From positions 62,001 to 126,000 of the forward strand of contig CAYJOL010000001.1 in the NCBI GenBank assembly GCA_964371785.1: DNA of 64,000 nucleotides, read 5' to 3'. Of the stretch, positions 9,691 through 18,537 are shown one piece after another (position 1 is the first letter of the stretch; each line of letters opens with the position of its first letter). This DNA is from CAVQCT01 sp964371785. Lineage in GTDB: Bacteria > Zixibacteria > MSB-5A5 > GN15 > FEB-12. The position numbers and the translations under genes were made by a program. Under the pieces are notes generated by a model that had not been told where the DNA came from, did no database searches, and was given only the letters and a program-made list of their open reading frames with translations.

Positions 9691-9827
9691 ACTTTCCTCC
9701 AAGCAAACCTAAGCTGTGGGTACCAACCAGTCTGGCCGGACGGCAGATCCTGTTGATGGGTAATAGTTTATACTATATTCAAGTTACCCCAAAATCGGTT
9801 TTTGTCAAGCGCATACTCGGTCGGAGC

Positions 9828-9860
9828 AAAAAAAACGCCGTTATTGGGATAACGGCGTTT
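9828..9860 (-). terminator. Intrinsic terminator after the BACON-repeat/dockerin gene
   Basis: A perfect 12-base-pair stem, AAACGCCGTTAT and ATAACGGCGTTT, with a CCCA loop on the minus strand and a run of eight T. It follows the stop at 9885. Confidence 0.9.
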
Positions 9861-9884
9861 CTCGCAAAAACTTAAGTGTTCAAA

Positions 9885-12200
9885 TCAGTAAGGATTCCCG
9901 CATGGGATCGGGCCCTCATTGAAGAAATAATCGACCATGTACACAAGATCGGCTATATCGACAAGCAGGTTGCAGTTCAGATCGCCGACCCGCCGTTCCG
10001 GCTGGGGCGCCGGACCGTCTTGGAACATATACTCCACCAGGTACACCATGTCGGCGATATTTATCTCCGCATTATAATCGACATCGCCGTGGAATCGCCA
10101 CACCTTCAGGTTCAGCGTCACCTTTTTCGGACTGTTGGAAGCGGTCGGAGCGACGATGAAGAACGAGTCCACATACTGACCGAACGGTATACCAACCGCG
10201 TTGACGTTCATGTCGAGGGCTTGGGGGACGTTTCCACTATCGGGATCAGGGTAAAACCATGGAATGTTTTCCTGAACCTCCCATTCCATGCAGCCGCCAT
10301 ACCTGTTGTAAATCTGGTAAGCAATCGGCTGCAGCGGTCCCTCGTTCTCCTGAGTGGGTATAGTATATTGGTCTGATACGATTGAGATCTCCGGCGTCAG
10401 GGTGCCGGGTACGACATTGTAATTGACGATTACAACCTGCGGCGAATTATTAGCCTTTTGGGCAGTCACCAGAATCGTATCGACATAAGTTCCGAGCGGC
10501 AGACGAAGTTGATTTGCCTCCACCGTTATGAACTGCGGAAGAATTCCTGAGTCGATATCGACGGTAAAGTAATCGGACTCATACAGGAGCTTCATCAACA
10601 CCGGACTGTCCCCACCCACATTGGACACGCTGAGGAAAGCGACCGGCATTGGACGGTTATATCCTTGATCGCATTCGTACACGTTCAAGTTAAGTGTATG
10701 CGAGCTTAAGCTTAAGATGGCCGGATTCTGAACATAGTGAAACTGAAATACGACCGGATATGGCGAGTTGGTCGCTTCACTCGAATTCACCCATAGGGTG
10801 TCAAAATAATCGTTGCCCACAGTTCCACCAGATACTTTGAAACCGACCGTCACTACTTGCGGAGCAGTCCCTGTATTAGGTGTCAGTGACAAAATCCGTG
10901 GCGAGCTCTCCTGCAGTGTGAAATTAAAGCTTCCCGCTCCCGAATTATAGATATTGATATCGCGGGATGGAACCGTACTTACGCCGGCCGGAACGATGAT
11001 ATAGTTGAACGACGAATCAACCGCTATCATTGGCAGATCCGATGCGACCGTGAGAGTGACGGGAACTGATTTTGGATTGTTAGTGGCCGCCGGGTCGCTC
11101 ACTACTATCGTGTCATAATAATCTCCGAACGCCAAGCCTGTTATATCGACCGACAAAGTTACTTGCCCGGAATCAGTGCCCGAGGCGGGAGCCAACGACA
11201 ACCAAGGCTGGCTGTTGGTTACCGTCCAGTTGAGCTGAGACTGGCCAATATTCTCAATGGTGAGAATCTTATCCGCCGGATTCGATCCCCCGGCTATAGC
11301 GTTGAAGATAAACGATGATGGACTCACACTGATGGTCGGCGGTGGCGGAGTGAGTACCAGCGAGACTTTTACCCACTGCGGCGAATTAGGCGCCGTCGGA
11401 GAAGTAACCTCGATTGAATCAAGATATGTTCCGGCCAACAGACCAATAGTATTGACTGCCACATTAATCGTGCGCGGTGTCGTCCCGAGAATCGGGGTAG
11501 GCACCAGCCAGCTCGTGCTCTCCACAAGATTGAAGTTCAGCGGTCCCTGGTCGGAATTAATGTCGAATGTTTGAGCCGCAGGTTGGGCTCCACCCTGCAG
11601 GCCGGTGAACGCAAGTGAATCCGTGGACAGGACCAGATTGCCCGGCACCGGCGGGGCATTGGGATCGAAAATCTTGAATACATGAGGACCATCCCAACTC
11701 GGAAAGGCGACCGGACCGGCCCATTTCCATGTGCCAATCGGTGGATAAAAACTCGAATCGAGCACGATCGTCTTGCCATGATTAGACGGATCAATTGGCC
11801 CTATCGTTATTTTGTAGGACACAGCATCGAAGCCTGCCGGCAGCCCGGTGCCGAACGCCTTCGACCCGCCAAACCCCAACGTATCGGCTCCCATACCATC
11901 GGTACTGAATGAATTAATGGAGAATATGAGGTCGAAGAATGTGGGCCATCCCAACGGCAAAGTATCACCCACGGTCGAACCCCACTGGGCCCCGTCGGGC
12001 GAATACACCCGGAATCCGTTGGTGATACCACCGTGATTGCTGGCGTCACCAGTCACGCGCAGAAAGAAAGTTATCGGCGTGCCGACTAAGACTGTATCTA
12101 CCCCATGCAGACCGGTCACACTCTCAAGCGTGATGCTCTGGCCGAATGCCGAACCGGCAAGCAACAGCAGACACGTCGCGATTAGACCCAACCATTTCAT
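9885..12200 (-). CDS. Secreted BACON-like repeat protein with C-terminal dockerin-like repeats
   Basis: About 771 residues. A signal peptide (MKWLGLIATCLLLL...GSAFG) is followed by a cohesin/Ig-like first domain, then about five tandem beta-sandwich repeats. These share the pattern I-x-V-S-P-S-S-F-x-F-x-A, a W-L-x-L-x-P-x-x-G-T core, and a closing Y-x-D-T-I-x-V-x-x-P-x-A-x-N-x-P segment typical of BACON domains. The last 70 residues hold two dockerin-like calcium repeats (GDVDYNAEINIADMVYLVEY, GDLNCNLLVDIADLVYMVDY). The ATG at 12200 gives the signal peptide; an ATG six codons earlier is possible but overlaps the only GGAGG. No enzyme motif was found. It is probably an extracellular adhesive or substrate-binding protein. 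Its neighbour on the left carries the same C-terminal module. Confidence 0.75.
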   Translation of the reverse strand: MKWLGLIATCLLLLAGSAFGQSITLESVTGLHGVDTVLVGTPITFFLRVTGDASNHGGITNGFRVYSPDGAQWGSTVGDTLPLGWPTFFDLIFSINSFSTDGMGADTLGFGGSKAFGTGLPAGFDAVSYKITIGPIDPSNHGKTIVLDSSFYPPIGTWKWAGPVAFPSWDGPHVFKIFDPNAPPVPGNLVLSTDSLAFTGLQGGAQPAAQTFDINSDQGPLNFNLVESTSWLVPTPILGTTPRTINVAVNTIGLLAGTYLDSIEVTSPTAPNSPQWVKVSLVLTPPPPTISVSPSSFIFNAIAGGSNPADKILTIENIGQSQLNWTVTNSQPWLSLAPASGTDSGQVTLSVDITGLAFGDYYDTIVVSDPAATNNPKSVPVTLTVASDLPMIAVDSSFNYIIVPAGVSTVPSRDINIYNSGAGSFNFTLQESSPRILSLTPNTGTAPQVVTVGFKVSGGTVGNDYFDTLWVNSSEATNSPYPVVFQFHYVQNPAILSLSSHTLNLNVYECDQGYNRPMPVAFLSVSNVGGDSPVLMKLLYESDYFTVDIDSGILPQFITVEANQLRLPLGTYVDTILVTAQKANNSPQVVIVNYNVVPGTLTPEISIVSDQYTIPTQENEGPLQPIAYQIYNRYGGCMEWEVQENIPWFYPDPDSGNVPQALDMNVNAVGIPFGQYVDSFFIVAPTASNSPKKVTLNLKVWRFHGDVDYNAEINIADMVYLVEYMFQDGPAPQPERRVGDLNCNLLVDIADLVYMVDYFFNEGPIPCGNPY

Positions 12201-12414
12201 GGTTCTGGATGCCTCCATGCTATAAGTGACTTCTGTACTTCTGCTTATTTATTCGGGACCGAAGAACCTTCTCACAGTCGAATCAGACGAGGTGACAGAA
12301 TCGGATATTCACTTTCGACCTTATGAGAGAAGAAGCGGAACGCATGCCCTGGTGAAAGTAGGACCACCGGCAATATGCGCGACAAATCTTGCCGCCGGAT
12401 TCGCTTCAGTAGGT

Positions 12415-12430
12415 ATGTGATTGGTCACAT
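12415..12430. promoter_or_regulatory. Perfect inverted repeat, possible operator
   Basis: ATGTGA-TTGG-TCACAT lies in the 353-base gap between lon and the BACON-repeat gene, about 215 bases ahead of the latter's start. The half-sites resemble CRP/FNR-family half-sites but the four-base spacer differs from the classical CRP site. A TTGACA at 12522-12517 with a weak TTTATT 17 bases on also lies in this gap. Otherwise nothing further is recognised here. Confidence 0.3.
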
Positions 12431-12463
12431 CTCATGTGTACGGAAATGATATATCGTCCTGTA

Positions 12464-12508
12464 AGAAGAAAAACCCGGTACCTTCGTTATTTTAATAAAG
12501 ATACGGGC
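12464..12508 (-). terminator. Probable terminator after lon
   Basis: On the minus strand AGCCCGTATCTT and AAGGTACCGGGTT can pair imperfectly around an A/T-rich loop and are followed by TTTTTCTTCTT. Position fits the end of the lon transcript; stem mismatches lower confidence. Confidence 0.45.
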
Positions 12509-12553
12509 TGAAGATTTGTCAAGCGATTTCGGGAGTGTGCGATGCTTGACAGG

Positions 12554-15025
12554 TCAGCGCTTGGACTTCGCGGCTTTGGATTTCGTCTTGGTGACCGGAG
12601 TTCTACGCCGTTTGCGAGCCTTTTCCATCTCTTCCGCGAAAATCTTTTGAAGCGTATATGTCGATGGTTTGAAGTCTAATAAACATAGCTCAAACAATTC
12701 GTCCACTCTCTCCAGATACGTGAACTTGGTTTTGCGAAGAATCTCTTTTGGGAGGTCTTTAATGTCCTTCTTATTTTCCTTTGGAATAGCGACCTGAAAG
12801 ATACCGGCGCGATAGGCCGCCGAAACCTTCTCCTTGATCCCCCCTACCGGCAACACTTTGCCCCGAAGCGTGACTTCTCCCGTCATGGCAATATCATTGC
12901 GAATCGGACGTTCCGCCATGACCGATGCAATAACCAGACACACAGTCACGCCGGCCGATGGACCGTCCTTGGGAATAGCGCCCGAAGGAAAGTGAATATG
13001 GATATCAAAATCATTGAAATCGGAGAAATCTATACCCAGGGTATCCGCTTTGGACTTAACATAAGAATGCGCCGCCTGGATGGACTCTTTCATCACTTCG
13101 CCCAGCGAGCCGGTAGTCAGAATCTGTCCTTCGCCTTTCATCTTGAGCCCTTCGATAAACATCAGATCGCCACCGGCGCCCGTCCAGGCCAGGCCGGCGG
13201 CAATACCGATTTCAGGACTCAGTTCGGCTTTCTCGGGAATGAAGATCGGCTGGCCCAAATAACTCGGGATGCTTTTCTCGTTCAACAACCACATCTTCTT
13301 TTGTTTCGATACTTTCTCCAGTGCCACTTTACGGCAGATCTTCTCCAGATGCTGTGAAAGACCGAGTAAGCCGGCTTCCTGCGTGTAGCGGTTGATTATA
13401 TACGCAAGAGTACGATCGCTGAATTTGAGCTCCGCTCTTGAGATCCCGTGCTTTTTCAGGAGCTTCGGGATAAGATACCGTTTCGTTATTACGATCTTTT
13501 CCTTTTCGATGTACCCTGGCAGCTCGACAATCTCAAAACGCGGTATAAACTGCTCGGGTATCTCTTCAAATGATCGCACCGAACATATGAATACAACTTT
13601 ACTTAGGTCGAACGGCACGCCGATATAGTTGTCCAGGAAGCGCGAGTTGATTCGATTGTCAATCGCCTCGAGAAGCGCCATATTGACCGATGAATCGTTG
13701 TCGATATTGAAGTAGTCGATGTCTTCGATTAATATAACCGGGTCACAGGTGCCAACATCACGAAGCGCCCTCATGAGTCTGCCCGGCATAGCGCCCAGAA
13801 ATGTTCTGGTAGTCCCTTTGATCTCACCGACATCGGATATTCCGCCCACGGAAATCCGTACAAATTCCTTCTTCAGCGCCTTTGCGATTGCTCGCGCCAG
13901 CGCAGCCTTCCCCGTGCCGGGAGCCCCAATCAAACAGAGCGTCGGACCTTCGCTCGTCCCGCCCAGGAGCTTTCTGACCGAGAAACGCTGAAGAATCTGT
14001 TCTTTGAGATTGCTTGGACCGTAGTATTCCGTCGAGAGAATCTTTTCCACATCTGATATTTGATAATCTTCCTGATGGCATTTTCCCCATGGCAACGAAA
14101 GGACCCAGTCCAGGTAGTTCTTGGTGACGCCGTATTCAGCCGAAGCGGTCGACAGCTGGGACAACCGATCCGCCTCGATCATCGTCCTCGCCACGACTTC
14201 GTAAGGCAGATTCGGATTCCCTTTTATGATGCCCTTGTATCGATTGGCCTCTTTTTCTTCGGTGAAATCATCCCCGAGCATCTTGCGGATTTCGAACAAC
14301 TGCTGGCGAAGAAAATGCTTCTGCTGCTCCTGTTCGATTGTTTTGTTCACATTGGTATTGATGGTATGAACAGTCACAATTTTGTTCAGCTCAAGGTTCA
14401 GGTAGCTGAGCAACCGCTCGTAACGCTGCTCCAGATCGACTGTCTCGAGAATCTCCTGTTTGGCGGCTAGGGTGAAGTGAAATGATGACGCGACCGTGTC
14501 CGCGAACAGCGAGGGATCTTCGTTAATCATCTTAAGCACGTACAGCAGTTCGGGCGAGTATGTCGTGTCGAGTTGAGTGATTTCCCGGATTGTGGCAATT
14601 ACTTCATCGACCTGTTCCTTAATCGCCGACATATTCGCTTTGGGCGGTTCAACCTGACTTGCCGAGGCGATGATAAAAGGTTCGGTTTCCAGTATTTTGG
14701 TAAGCGCGACACGGTTTCGCCCCTCAATCGTGACCAGCTCAGAATTGCCCAGACCGGTCTTAATGTCACGAATGACCGCCGTCACACCGATCTGGTGAAC
14801 CGGCGAGCCGGCGCCGTTACCTTCCTTGGTCGGTGAGTAGGCCGCGATGAACTCCTTGTTGCCGTCGCGACAATGCTGAATGAGCTGCAGGTTCTCCTGT
14901 CGGCCGACTTGAATCGTGAACATCGTCCCCGGAAACAGCACACCGGTGCGAATAGGCAGTACCGGGTATTTGTCTTCCCGGTCGGAGATCAGGAAGGGGA
15001 GTATATCTGTACTTCTAATAATCAT
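12554..15025 (-). CDS. Lon-type protease with degenerate AAA+ ATPase motifs
   Basis: 823 residues with full Lon layout: N-terminal LON substrate domain (YPVLPIRTGVLFPG, 20-33), coiled helical region (about 120-310), AAA+ module (340-590) and C-terminal protease. The protease looks active: Ser690 in PKDGPSAG and Lys731 in GGIKEK. The ATPase is unusual. Walker A reads GAPGTGKAAL (367-376), with Ala374 where Thr/Ser binds Mg. Walker B reads ILIEDID instead of LLDEID. Sensor-1 Asn is Arg484 (CSVRS). The TREAGVRxLER sensor-2 block is TQEAGLLGLSQ. Arg496 of the arginine finger remains. The C-terminus adds a basic tail (about 803-823). Cytoplasmic. The ATG at 15025 has only a weak ribosome site. Whether it hydrolyses ATP is uncertain; the gene is not broken. 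Confidence 0.9.
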   Translation of the reverse strand: MIIRSTDILPFLISDREDKYPVLPIRTGVLFPGTMFTIQVGRQENLQLIQHCRDGNKEFIAAYSPTKEGNGAGSPVHQIGVTAVIRDIKTGLGNSELVTIEGRNRVALTKILETEPFIIASASQVEPPKANMSAIKEQVDEVIATIREITQLDTTYSPELLYVLKMINEDPSLFADTVASSFHFTLAAKQEILETVDLEQRYERLLSYLNLELNKIVTVHTINTNVNKTIEQEQQKHFLRQQLFEIRKMLGDDFTEEKEANRYKGIIKGNPNLPYEVVARTMIEADRLSQLSTASAEYGVTKNYLDWVLSLPWGKCHQEDYQISDVEKILSTEYYGPSNLKEQILQRFSVRKLLGGTSEGPTLCLIGAPGTGKAALARAIAKALKKEFVRISVGGISDVGEIKGTTRTFLGAMPGRLMRALRDVGTCDPVILIEDIDYFNIDNDSSVNMALLEAIDNRINSRFLDNYIGVPFDLSKVVFICSVRSFEEIPEQFIPRFEIVELPGYIEKEKIVITKRYLIPKLLKKHGISRAELKFSDRTLAYIINRYTQEAGLLGLSQHLEKICRKVALEKVSKQKKMWLLNEKSIPSYLGQPIFIPEKAELSPEIGIAAGLAWTGAGGDLMFIEGLKMKGEGQILTTGSLGEVMKESIQAAHSYVKSKADTLGIDFSDFNDFDIHIHFPSGAIPKDGPSAGVTVCLVIASVMAERPIRNDIAMTGEVTLRGKVLPVGGIKEKVSAAYRAGIFQVAIPKENKKDIKDLPKEILRKTKFTYLERVDELFELCLLDFKPSTYTLQKIFAEEMEKARKRRRTPVTKTKSKAAKSKR

Positions 15026-15168
15026 TTAGGTCCCGTTTTGGTATATTATCGGCGGCCGGGCGAACATCTGAATGAAAGCAATTGGAATATAGAATTATTG
15101 TCAATCGGTATTTTCCCGGGCCGCCGGAACTGCTTGTATAACAATTCCATCGGTAAATAAGTTTGGCA

Positions 15169-15207
15169 GAAAACATAACTGCCGACAGGGACAATCCCTG
15201 CCGGCAG
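15169..15207 (-). terminator. Probable terminator after the Ski2-type helicase gene
   Basis: CTGCCGGCAGGGA pairs with TCCCTGTCGGCAG (single mismatch) around a three-base loop, followed on the minus strand by TTATGTTTTC. It lies about 60 bases past the helicase stop at 15266. The rest of the 240-base gap up to lon shows no other clear element. Confidence 0.55.
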
Positions 15208-15265
15208 CGGTGGAACAACGAACCAAGTGGAAATTTGTTTTTCAGCAGCTGAGTCTGGTCACCTC

Positions 15266-17989
15266 TTAATTAACGGTTCTGAGGGTATTGTTGAGCACAA
15301 GCTGGCGGACTTCGTAATCCGGATGGTTCTTCAGATTATCGATATTGATATTTATTCTAGCCGGGTCGACATTCAGTCGGTAATAGCCAAGCCGGTTGTT
15401 TTCGATAATCGGCCAGGAGATATTCAACCCCGTGGTTAATTCTCCTTTCATCCGGTAGAGATACCTGGCCTGGTTAAAGCCAATCTCGATATCTTCCTTG
15501 TAAATCCATCCTGAATCGCGATTTATCCGTGACCACGCCAACTTGGTAAAGTACTTGAACGACTTGCCGGTCAACCTGACCGGAAATCCGTTGATCTTCA
15601 CCAGGTAGCGCTCACCTTCGAAAGTCCCATCGATCACAACCGACTCGGGTTCGAGATAAATCGATGGTGCGATGCGCCCCGGACGCACCTCTGACAGATT
15701 GCTTCTGGTAGCCATATGGACCTCCTGTTTGAGTGCTTCTATTCTCTTTGTTACTTTGTTCAACTTCTGTTTGCCCGTTACCAGTGCGGACAATTCCTCC
15801 GATGAGAGGCGACAGAGATCTTCAAGACAGCTCACCCCCGCTTTGGCGATACGGTCAAAGTCGGAACGATTCAACCATCGGCCGAGCCGTTCATGTAGTG
15901 GTTGAAGTTCAAGCGGCAAACCGTAACGTACTTCGAACGCAAGCTGCCGCAATTGCTCTTTGACCGGTGTTTCCCGGTCGGTGGCGGCGGCCAGTTCCGC
16001 CAGCGAGCGAAGCAAATGGGCGGTAGTGTCGCCGAGATTGAGAATTTGCCCAAGGTGCATCTGATACCGTTCCTCCAGCCGCTGTACCGGCGTCAGCCGG
16101 CGCCATTCCTCAAGCAACAGGAACGCCTTCAGCGACGCCGCCTGACGGTATGACAGCGGTTGGTGATCCCGCCCCGACAGCGCGCTGCCGACAAGACAAG
16201 CCGCATCAGCAAGCAGATGGTCAAACTGACGATACATCAGTTTCAACGGCGCCTGCTGGACCTGCTCGGCCCGGGTAAGAATCGCCGGCGGAAGATGCCA
16301 CGATGATTCCTGCAAAGCAAAAGCCACCCAGCCGGAATCGGATTCCGGACGATGCTCGGACAGCCTGCTGAGATAGTGTGCCGCCTGACGAACCGACAGC
16401 CCCGTACGCGCCACCGCCTGCCCCATCGGGGTCGTCGTTATCTGTTGCGTGGATTCATCGATGGAAACCAGGCGCCCGGTCACAAGGAGTTTCAATGCGG
16501 CGGCAAAATCTAAATCTTCAGCCAGCTGTCCGACATGGGCACACAGGGTCTGCTGGAATAGCGCCTTCACCCCATGCTCATCCGTATGATCGAGCAAGCC
16601 GCTGACAATCATATCAAGCAGCCAATCTTCGAGCGGCATCGATGAAAATGCGGACATCATTGGCTCCGGACGATCCGCGGCGATATATGTCTCCCAGAGG
16701 ATATCCCGGTCGAATTCCGACTCGGCGATAACAATCGCCCGCCCCGGTCTGGTTTCGTCCTGCTTCATCCCCAGACGTCCTGCCCGCCCGGTCATGTTAT
16801 CGAATTCCGCTTTGGAAACCGGGATGAGCGACGGCCGGTCATCGTATTTCCCCGAGGCATACTTGACTGTTTCCAGATAGACCGTATCCGCCGGAAGGTT
16901 CACGCCCATAGCTAAAGTGGTAGTCGAGAACAATACCTTAACTTCTTTATCGATAAATGCTTGTTCGACTATTTGGCGTTGATGCGGCGACAGGTCCGCA
17001 TTGTGGAATGCCACTCCCCGGCTCAGGGCCTGACGAAGGGAGCGAATGAGAAACGACGGTTCCTCGCCATCGAGCCGCTCCAGCGCCTGTTTTGCCTCGG
17101 GCCAGTTCACTTTCGCCGCCAGGTGAAACGACCGGTCAACTGTCTCCATACGGGATTTCAAAAAGACCAGTGTCGAGCCTTCGTCACGCTTTAGTTGGGC
17201 CACGAATCCCTCGAACGGGTCATCCGCCTGGTCGAATCGCACGAACGGCTCACTGCCGTCGAGACCGTTGTTAAAGAAGCGATATTGATATGACCCCTCG
17301 ACCGCCACTCCCCGCATCAGGTCAACCGGGCGCACCGTTTCTTCGACTAACTGAGCATCGAGCCACTCCGCAAGACGACCCGCCGACACCGCGTCATCGC
17401 CAATAACCGCGGATAAGCCGACCAGCGATGGTTCATAGACCGATGCCCGTATCTTGGTCAGCAGTCGTTCGAGTACCGGGCCTCTCCCCGGCTCGCCGAT
17501 CGTCTGGATTTCATCGATAACGACCAGGCCGATCGTGTTGAGGATATCCAGCGAGGCGGTCAGCAGGAGGTCGAATTTCTCATAGATAGCTACGGCAATC
17601 TGATAATCACCGGCGGCAAACCGGGTGTCGTTTTCCGGATGGTCACCGGTTACTATCAGGACCTTCACCCCGATATCACCATACGTGCGCACCAGCAGGT
17701 CATATTTCTGTTCGGCCAGAGATTTCAGCGGCATCAACAGAACCGTTTTTTGGCGCATGGTGAGCGCCTTGATTGTCGCCAGTTCAGCGCAGAACGATTT
17801 GCCGGAGGAGGTCGGCGCCGATATCAGCATCCTGACCGGCCTGAATTCGGCGCCGTTTCCCGGCTGGCCGATCAGTCCTTTGCGCACCGCCCGCATTTGC
17901 ACGGGCAACAGGGATTCTCCCTGCCGCCGGCGCCATCGCTCGATCACCCGCGACGGTATGCCCCATCTTTCAAGTTCGCCCACTCGCAT
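15266..17989 (-). CDS. Superfamily 2 DEAD/H helicase, Ski2/Hel308-like
   Basis: 907 residues. ATP-dependent 3'-5' nucleic acid helicase by family. Seen motifs: Walker A APTSSGKSF (58-66), motif II DEIQ (159-162, where Ski2/Hel308 proteins usually have DEIH or DEVH), motif V-like STTTLAMGVNLPAD, and motif VI NMTGRAGRLGMK. A winged-helix and helical region follows, then a helix-hairpin-helix-like stretch (about 735-775: YGLPLELQPLHERLG, LEDLCRLSSEELSAL). The last 120 residues form a beta-rich domain I do not recognise. The ATG at 17989 has AAGGA further upstream than usual. It is preceded by the zinc-ribbon gene with a 77-base gap. The true substrate (DNA repair forks or RNA) cannot be told from sequence. 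Confidence 0.85.
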   Translation of the reverse strand: MRVGELERWGIPSRVIERWRRRQGESLLPVQMRAVRKGLIGQPGNGAEFRPVRMLISAPTSSGKSFCAELATIKALTMRQKTVLLMPLKSLAEQKYDLLVRTYGDIGVKVLIVTGDHPENDTRFAAGDYQIAVAIYEKFDLLLTASLDILNTIGLVVIDEIQTIGEPGRGPVLERLLTKIRASVYEPSLVGLSAVIGDDAVSAGRLAEWLDAQLVEETVRPVDLMRGVAVEGSYQYRFFNNGLDGSEPFVRFDQADDPFEGFVAQLKRDEGSTLVFLKSRMETVDRSFHLAAKVNWPEAKQALERLDGEEPSFLIRSLRQALSRGVAFHNADLSPHQRQIVEQAFIDKEVKVLFSTTTLAMGVNLPADTVYLETVKYASGKYDDRPSLIPVSKAEFDNMTGRAGRLGMKQDETRPGRAIVIAESEFDRDILWETYIAADRPEPMMSAFSSMPLEDWLLDMIVSGLLDHTDEHGVKALFQQTLCAHVGQLAEDLDFAAALKLLVTGRLVSIDESTQQITTTPMGQAVARTGLSVRQAAHYLSRLSEHRPESDSGWVAFALQESSWHLPPAILTRAEQVQQAPLKLMYRQFDHLLADAACLVGSALSGRDHQPLSYRQAASLKAFLLLEEWRRLTPVQRLEERYQMHLGQILNLGDTTAHLLRSLAELAAATDRETPVKEQLRQLAFEVRYGLPLELQPLHERLGRWLNRSDFDRIAKAGVSCLEDLCRLSSEELSALVTGKQKLNKVTKRIEALKQEVHMATRSNLSEVRPGRIAPSIYLEPESVVIDGTFEGERYLVKINGFPVRLTGKSFKYFTKLAWSRINRDSGWIYKEDIEIGFNQARYLYRMKGELTTGLNISWPIIENNRLGYYRLNVDPARININIDNLKNHPDYEVRQLVLNNTLRTVN

Positions 17990-18066
17990 CTTAGCTACTC
18001 ATCCTTTCCGGGTGCTCCGGGACACCCACGATATCAGCTTCCCTTACTCTCATGCCCAATTCACCT

Positions 18067-18279
18067 CTAATTGCCACAGCTTCCGAACCCGCACGACGGA
18101 CAGCTGAAGCAGTTGCCCAGCTTGACCATCCCGCCGCCGCAATCAGGGCAGGAGGCGGCGTTGACGTACGAATAATCCTGACCGTTGCGCACGGCTGTCG
18201 TGAACGCACCAAACGGGTGGTGGTAATCCTCGAACAGTTCAGCGCAGAGACGACTGTCCTGATGATTGAGTTCTTCCAT
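18067..18279 (-). CDS. Small zinc-ribbon protein resembling the cysteine-rich C-terminus of B12-dependent ribonucleotide reductase
   Basis: 70 residues. The C-terminal half, ASCPDCGGGMVKLGNCF followed by SCPSCGFGSCGN, has two CxxC knuckles plus a final cysteine. It looks like the C-terminal tail of class II (NrdJ) ribonucleotide reductases, which carries redox-active or metal-binding cysteines. The N-terminal half (HQDSRLCAELFEDYHHPFG) is not recognised. The ATG at 18279 has AAAGGA upstream. A promoter with a palindrome filling its spacer lies about 90 bases ahead, so expression is probably controlled by a repressor. Likely a stand-alone reductase-associated or zinc-binding protein; the large reductase subunit is not in the window. 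Function inferred from the cysteine pattern only. Confidence 0.65.
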   Translation of the reverse strand: MEELNHQDSRLCAELFEDYHHPFGAFTTAVRNGQDYSYVNAASCPDCGGGMVKLGNCFSCPSCGFGSCGN

Positions 18280-18371
18280 GTCTGGTTTTCCTTTGAATCT
18301 TTTCTGAGTCGTTACGGGTGGTGCCCGACACGCCCGATGACTGTTTCTTTGTTTTCTATCGGCTCACAATC

Positions 18372-18400
18372 AAAATACTGCACATTTGTGCAGGTGTCAA
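18372..18400 (-). promoter_or_regulatory. Sigma70-type promoter with a palindromic operator in its spacer
   Basis: TTGACA (18400-18395) and TATTTT (18377-18372) are 17 bases apart on the minus strand. The spacer is almost wholly the perfect inverted repeat CTGCACA-AA-TGTGCAG (18378-18393). A repressor bound there would block RNA polymerase. It drives the zinc-ribbon gene at 18279. Confidence 0.65.
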
Positions 18401-18422
18401 GTTGAAATTGAATTTTAGGCAC

Positions 18423-18445
18423 AAAAAAATCACCCGCTTGGGTGA
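18423..18445 (-). terminator. Intrinsic terminator closing the TonB transcript
   Basis: TCACCC-AAGC-GGGTGA followed by seven T on the minus strand. It lies downstream of the TonB gene at 18772-19497 and of the repeat cluster, and just ahead of the zinc-ribbon promoter. Confidence 0.75.
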
Positions 18446-18507
18446 GCCCAAGACAAGCGATTGATTAGCAATGGGATAAGAAACGGAAAATGCCGACTGA
18501 TCTGCCT

Positions 18508-18525
18508 CACCCGCGAAGGCGGGTG
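18508..18525. repeat. Short palindromic repeat (CACCCGC-GAAG-GCGGGTG)
   Basis: Perfect 7-base-pair stem with a GAAG loop. Translated, this kind of sequence gives the PAFAGE-type peptide often mis-annotated in many genomes. It directly precedes a larger palindromic element. Confidence 0.55.
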
Positions 18526-18537
18526 CCCAGCTAGATT

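Noticed and set aside
9760..9810. TTGACA near 9808-9803 as a promoter for the M1 aminopeptidase
   Set aside because: No acceptable -10 element lies 16-18 bases downstream; the TATAAA further on is too distant.
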